A program made the translations under genes and the position numbers. Shown here piece after piece: positions 59,001 through 64,000 of a stretch of DNA of 64,000 nucleotides. A model generated the notes under the pieces. The model made no database searches. It saw nothing but the letters and a program-made list of their open reading frames with translations, and was not told the DNA's origin. Position 1 is the stretch's first letter; each line of letters begins with the position of its first letter. The stretch is from Phlebopus portentosus. Lineage: Eukaryota > Basidiomycota > Agaricomycetes > Boletales > Boletinellaceae. The stretch lies in NCBI GenBank assembly GCA_037892935.1, contig JAYXKI010000004.1, positions 1,302,001 to 1,366,000 of the forward strand. Direction: 5' to 3'.

Positions 59001-59679
59001 CTTCATGCTTTCTAACCCTGATTCCGCGGAGGATTTCAAAGTTTGATGTAACGAGGTCCGCGATAGTCGGACTCCTTGCCTGCTCCTTCTGGAAAGGAGG
59101 TTTAATACAGGCCAGCGTAACCTTTTATTAGACACAGGCGGAAGTCGACTCAGTATTGAAAAAAACTGAAGAAACAGGCAAAACGCTTCTGGTGTTCGAC
59201 AAATCTTCCGCAAGTGATTGATTTAGCTCAACTCCTACAGACGAAAAGATTCCGCAATACTGAATTGCGCCATGCTAGCTGGTATGAATGTTCTATAAAC
59301 CATCACTTCCAACGTTGACCTTACACCGTCTCATATAGTAGATCTCAGTTTCAGAAAAGAGGTACTGGTTATCACGAGAAGACGAGCAATCCAAAATGCT
59401 CCCATGTGCCGCCGTAGTAATAATAATAATACTTGATCCCCCGGGCACCATGTTCCGATTTCATCGATGATGCATCACTACGACGCTACTCGTCTCCGCT
59501 CTAGGCCATCAGAAAGCAGTGCGGATATTACGACAACTCCATCGCTGTACTCCATATCAAACCTCCGATTCACCGTCGTTTCGCCAGTACTGCGGTAGCC
59601 TCCGTTCTTTTACGGCAAACGTGTCAACTTGCTTCGAAGATTCTTGGTTCTGAATCATATCATGCTTCTCTCATCTCGC
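56020..59679. repeat. Segmental duplication, copy B
   Basis: The partner of 48975-52264. At its left end the MFS start context survives (ATG at 56039, ATGACGTCCGAAAC) but the MFS gene does not. It contains UbiA copy B. The zone 58330-59200 is diverged and longer than in copy A. Homology ends near 59679 (52264 in copy A). Confidence 0.85.
56534..57862 (-). CDS. UbiA-family aromatic prenyltransferase, copy B
   Basis: The same exon structure as copy A with the same motifs: MIWNYVQLIRADK, FWPYA, NDILDREFDASV, YPLLKRVTYWPQ-type region, DTIYGSQDRDDD, ending AMETIRK at 56534. About two dozen base differences separate the two copies over roughly 1.39 kb, including introns. Examples in coding DNA change FQFALNVLFF to FQLALNILFF and the residue after YPLL-type segment context at 57205. 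The first intron has a shorter GAGT tract (fewer units) than copy A. All joins keep frame, so it also looks functional. Confidence 0.9.
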
Positions 59680-59973
59680 TGCATTTTATGACGAAATAAA
59701 GTTAATATTCAGCGTTGGGCTCATCGCACATCTGGCATACACGAAGACATGTTTCTTGTTGTTCGGCAGTTATTTTCCGCGCTGTGTGAAGTTATTCTCA
59801 CACTTGTCTATCACGTCAAAGCAAGCTTTCTACATGTTTCGACCGGTGAGTATTCTCAATACCGGTGCTGATGCTGGTCAACTAACACCGCCTTTCGAAA
59901 TTTATATGACTTAACCAGGCTCGTATGCAATCCAACGATCTGCCTTCCTCCCATAGTCTCATTGATCTTAGAG
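57863..59973. other. Intergenic, mostly duplication copy B
   Basis: Plus-strand frames at 58512-58715 and 58717-59046 are open but unrecognised and have no counterpart in copy A. The block 59203-59679 is the conserved non-coding segment shared with copy A. Confidence 0.45.
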
Positions 59974-61568
59974 ATGAGTACCCCAACTGAAGCGCCATCA
60001 CTAGACGTTACGGTAAGAGCCCGGTTTCTTCAAGCTGCGAACATTTTCAATAGCTCTCTTCCCTTGAAGATCGGACTCCTCCTTCTAGCAGGACTGTGAG
60101 ACTCTTTGCATTATGACATCATTCACGACTGACTGCCCACGCCCGCCAGGCTCTCAATGGCGTTCGTGCCTTTTGTATACACTTCCGAGCATCTCATTCA
60201 TTTTATTGGCTCCTCAGAGCATGGGGCGCGTCGGCCGTCCAGTTGTATTTCTACGTCGAGGTGAAGGCGGCAATTTTTTAATTTCGCTGCTGTGTTTCTG
60301 ACGCAAATTTGTAGAAATACTCAAAGTCGGACAAGCGGCGGCTTCAAGCCTACGTACTTCTGACATGGGCGCTTGACACTGCGCATCAGGGGATTTTATG
60401 TCGTATGATATATGTCCTATTTGTGAAGCATTTCGCGGATGTGTCTTATTTGAATCACATTCCAGAGTGAGTGTCTTTGAATACTGATCTGGTTTTCACT
60501 GATAATTCTCCCAGGAACTCTGCTATCGAGGCTGTTCTTCAAGCTCTAATTGACACGCTTGTACAATCTCTCTTCCTCGTTCGCATCTGGCATCGTACGT
60601 ATCAAACTAATTTGGATAGAATTATCCTTTTGCTTACATCGATGGTGCTAGTGAGCGACAAAAGCATAATCTTAACGGGAACAAATGCAGTGCTTATCTT
60701 GGCATTGCTTGCCGTCAACTTGACCTTCTTTGCAAAAGCAGTCCACTTTACCGTGTTTACACAAAATGCGTCAATTCAGGGCCTGGTAACAGCGCTGAAC
60801 TCGATGATCGCTTTTGTTGATATGACAATTGCACTCACTCTGGTCATTTTACTTCAACGTCGCCGGTCTCGATACAAGTCGACCGACTCAGTTGTAAAAC
60901 GACTTATGATGTACAGTATCAGTACAGGAATGATTACAGGTGTTTGGAGCTTAATTGGCATTGCTGGGGTGATTGCACTACCCAAGTCCAACCTCGATGT
61001 TTTCGTAGACCTTATTATTCCACGATGTGAGTTTTTCATCATTCCAACGCTTTCAGAGTATTGACGAACAGTTCAGTATACATCAATTGCATGTTATTCT
61101 CGTCGGTTCCAATTTAGCTCTCTATGCCAATCTGATCCCTGATTCGAAAGTATATAGGTTGAATACTAGGGCAAGCCTTCGCGACGAGCTTGCAGATGGC
61201 TCTGCGCGAGGAAAATCTATCCAGCTAAGCACTTTCCGTGCCCAGGAGGGGCACAACGGCAGCACGACGCTGGCTAACGAAGTTAGTCATTGGACGTCAC
61301 TTATTTTACTTCTTACCTATGCATTCATTCCCAGGATCCGTCTCAACAAGAAATTGAGGTGAAGGTCGATGTCAATACAATTACTGACTTCAATGGGAAA
61401 GAGGCGAGTATGCTTAGAATTGACCTTTACTCGATTTTTATGTTTATTTTTTTCGTTGATATTAGACCGTTTCTCGTTCCTCATCCAAAGTGTAGCCGAT
61501 TGGTGAAGAAGTCTACGTCGCGCCTCATCTCTCCGAGCGCACAACTTGGATTCATTACATGTCAGTGA
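59974..61568 (+). CDS. DUF6534-family integral membrane protein, gene 2
   Basis: Start ATG 59974 (MSTPTEAPSLDVT) followed by an intron. Recognisable segments: LLTWALDTAHQGILCRMIYV, NSAIEAVLQALIDTLVQSLF with LVRIWH, FAKAVHFTVFTQN, LNSMIAFVDMTIALTLVILL, RRRSRYKSTDSVVKRLMMYS, ISTGMITGVWSLIGIAGVIA, then LYANLIPDSKVY and TRASLRDELADG. The KSTDSVVKRLMMYSI.TG core and the D....A.TL...L loop are the DUF6534 signature. The tail QQEIEVKVDV before the stop is also usual. The exons at 60015-60350 (second and third helices) are hard to place, and the stop could lie before 61568. Function unknown; genes of this family are frequent near mushroom secondary-metabolite genes. Confidence 0.75.
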
Positions 61569-61877
61569 TAGAAATCTGAGTTGCTTCTAATGAGTGGTGT
61601 GCATATGTTAGAGTAACCGGCCTTTCCAGTCTATCGCTTGCAGGGTGTTCTTGAATGATAGTGATTCTTCTCCTAGGTGAATATTAGCCGATTTTACACT
61701 GCGATAGCTACCGTTATCATCATGATGTCAGACATTCAGTTCAACTCATACATACTGTACATACATGCATACATATATATATATAGACAACCCTCGGACT
61801 GAGAGATATTTGCCGGAGAACATTTATAAACGACAGTCCGTCTCTGCACGGGAGACTTGAACAAGAAGGATCTCGAG

Positions 61878-63894
61878 ATGTTTCTCGCACCTGCCATGGT
61901 GTTTATTGCTTCCCTAGCAATCCCTTCACAAGGACTGACTAAATGGTCCGATGGCTTCACTGCTGGCTTTACATTCTGCAGCATAATTATTTATCTTTGT
62001 CTGGTCCGGACGATGCGATACACGAGAATGAATGCGATTGCACGCAAGTTTAGTCTTCGAAAAGTTACCAGAGGAGAAGAAACAGGCATCTTGGCTGGAG
62101 ACGCGGAACTTAGACGCGACGTCAGGATAACGTTGACCCCAAAGGAGGCGCAGAAAATAGTGCATCACGTGCTCCACCTTGAAATGCCAGGTCTCCTACG
62201 CATCGCACTCGCATTTGCATCTTTCAAGACGTATGCGATTGTACGTGTCCCAACTGTCCCGGTTGAATTTCTTTCGCTGGCTCATATTATACCTCTGTGT
62301 GTTCTTTAGCCGACCATCTCGGAAGTTCTAGTGCAGTCGAAACAATTCACGACTAGAGAAAATGCTTCCAAGCGTTTCGCCGATGTCAGTTCAACCAAAG
62401 TGTCGTTTTCTTCTTTGCTGTCTGACGGAGCTACTTATCTTAGACCGAGATCCTTGTTCTTACTTTGGCCAGTTGCCCATTCGTCGAGGAGGCGGATATG
62501 ACATCGGAGAATGTGGATCAGCGAAATTCTGTTGCTACAGCACGCATTAACTGGCTTCATAGCCGTTGGCCAAACATTGTACGTACCTTCTACCTGCTTT
62601 TTCGCCACGTGATAGTTTGGAAGCATGCAATCAGAAAAATGAAGACTTCATATATACGCTTTCACTCTTTGTGCTCGAGCCCATCGTGAGTGGATATGAA
62701 TAAAGCTTTTCATTGTTTTTGCTTGTCGTTCTGATTCTAATCTGTAGCGCTGGGCACGGCTATACGGCTGGCGAGATCTCCACGAGATTGAACAAGAGGT
62801 ATAGCGACGCTACATAACGCGTGAGTTTCAATTCACGGCTGTCTCTACATATATAGGCTTTCTTCGTAACTTGGAAAGAAATCGGACGTCGTATGAAGAT
62901 CCAAAACATCCCGGAGACTCTGCAAGATCTGGCTGAATGGACCGAGGTAAGCCTTTTTTCGTAACGCTTTGAGGTCTTATCTCCTCGCTTAAATTGCTGT
63001 GATGTGAACATCCTCCAAGAACTATGAAGAGATAGCAATGGCTCCATCATCGTCGAACTTCGAAATTGGACGGAGCGCGTTTGAGTACATGCTCAGCACC
63101 TTCCCCGAAGCATTTGGAATCCGGAAGCTGTTGCGCGCAATTTGTCTTTCTCTGCTTGAAGATCGAGTACGGAGCGCACTCATGTATGTCATCTCTAGCA
63201 ACTTTTAACGAGGAATACAAACTTAAAATGGTTTGAACCGATCTTTTACTAGGTTCTCTGAGCCATCTCCCGTGGCTCAGAAGCTCGCCCAATGTGTGAT
63301 GAATTTCTTCGCAATCCAACACCGTTACTTCAGCTTGCCACGCCTGTGGCCGGTGAATCATATTCCGTGCAAGACTCCCTGCAAGACAGGAACTAAAGGG
63401 CAATACCGGCTTCATCCAGCTCAGTGAGTGGTGATTTGTTCTTTTCTCTTCCCTAACATGACTCTCAAGATAAACATACTTATCCTCCTCTTTATCTCCT
63501 AATAGTTTTCATAAAATTCCATGGTATAAACCAGAGCCGACAGGAATTGCACTACGGATGCAAGCTATGTTGCTCAAGCTTGGTCTACTTGCAGAAGACC
63601 ATATTCCTTCTCCGAAGTATAAGAGTCAAGGTTACCGTATCGAGGAATGCGTAAGTACAACACTGTCTGTGTTTCCTTGTGTTGCGAGAATTCTGTCTTA
63701 CTGACACGTCAACCCTTCTCAATATTCACTCAGGGTCCGACGCCTCTGGAACAAGGTAGATAACGTTCATCAAGATCTCTATAGAGCAATGCTTACAAAT
63801 ATTTTCTTTCTCGCAATTAGTCGGTCATGCAGAGACGATGAGAATAGCTGCGGAAATTCAGGGTTGCCCAGTCACAGCGCCCTGGGCACGTTGA
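61878..63894 (+). CDS. mpaB-type ER-bound oxygenase (DUF2236 family)
   Basis: Start ATG 61878 (MFLAPAMVFIASLAIPSQGL). One N-terminal membrane helix (TAGFTFCSIIIYLCLV) is followed by the cytosolic segment VRTMRYTRMNAIARKF. Then HHVLHLEMPGLLRIALAFAS, PTISEVLVQSKQFTTRENAS, LYGWRDLHEIEQEAFFVTWK and EIGRRMKIQNIPETLQDLAEW. The latter is the W(R/E)ELH..EQEA.FV.W.E.GRRMGI..IP.TL core of the mpaB/rubber-oxygenase family. Later exons: FEIGRSAFEYMLSTFPEAFG, LARLWP-like YFSLPRLWPVNH, WYKPEPTGIALRMQAMLLKL, ending PVTAPWAR. About 440 residues over eight or more exons. In mycophenolic acid biosynthesis MpaB' oxidatively cleaves the farnesyl chain of the prenylated intermediate; here it may act on a UbiA product. 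Confidence 0.85.
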
Positions 63895-64000
63895 ATTACC
63901 TGGTAGGTGTTCAGAACTTTATTCGTAAAACCCTTCCAAGCTAAGCTTCCTAATTTATCTAATGGGGACACGTTCGGCTCTTAGCGACGACGACGTCAGT

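Overview
This window is nuclear DNA of a filamentous basidiomycete, most likely a mushroom-forming Agaricomycete. Almost every recognisable gene is cut by many short GT-AG introns of about 50-60 bases. Several families are typical of that group (DUF6534 membrane proteins, multi-exon seven-helix membrane proteins, adenylation-thiolation-reductase enzymes, mpaB-type oxygenases). Gene coordinates below are genomic spans from start to stop including introns; splice sites were read by eye.

Region 1-21 kb holds independent accessory genes: an HxxxD acyltransferase, a GNAT acetyltransferase (-), a seven-helix membrane protein, a BioF-like 8-amino-7-oxononanoate synthase ending in the peroxisomal signal AKL, a family of three rhodopsin-domain membrane proteins (two full-length in opposite orientations and one decayed), a YCII-domain protein, a SAM methyltransferase and an alpha/beta hydrolase whose nucleophile elbow is encoded by an 11-nt microexon. 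A 596-bp hAT-type MITE with a perfect 8-bp target duplication lies at 9.1-9.7 kb.

Region 21-31 kb is repeat-rich. It has a large inverted repeat (arms of about 1.35 kb around a 1.23-kb centre), one arm of which has lost many CpGs, then a Tc1/mariner-type MITE, a decayed 5' piece of the RNA polymerase II largest-subunit gene that still has introns, and a seven-helix membrane protein gene whose 3' end runs antisense into that piece.

Region 31.8-64 kb looks like a biosynthetic neighbourhood: an NRPS-like adenylation-thiolation-reductase enzyme, an alcohol dehydrogenase pseudogene broken by a 147-bp hAT MITE, a 4-coumarate-CoA-ligase-like enzyme, a DUF6534 membrane protein, an MFS monocarboxylate-type transporter, two nearly identical UbiA prenyltransferase genes flanking an O-methyltransferase, a second DUF6534 protein and an mpaB-type oxygenase. 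UbiA prenyltransferase, O-methyltransferase and mpaB oxygenase also occur together in the mycophenolic acid pathway. The inference is a basidiomycete prenylated-aromatic (meroterpenoid) cluster in which a carboxylic acid is activated and reduced, prenylated, methylated, oxidised and exported. No polyketide synthase, terpene synthase or P450 was recognised in the window, so the aromatic precursor would be made elsewhere. The two UbiA copies sit in a segmental duplication of about 3.3-3.7 kb and show the pattern expected from recent gene conversion.
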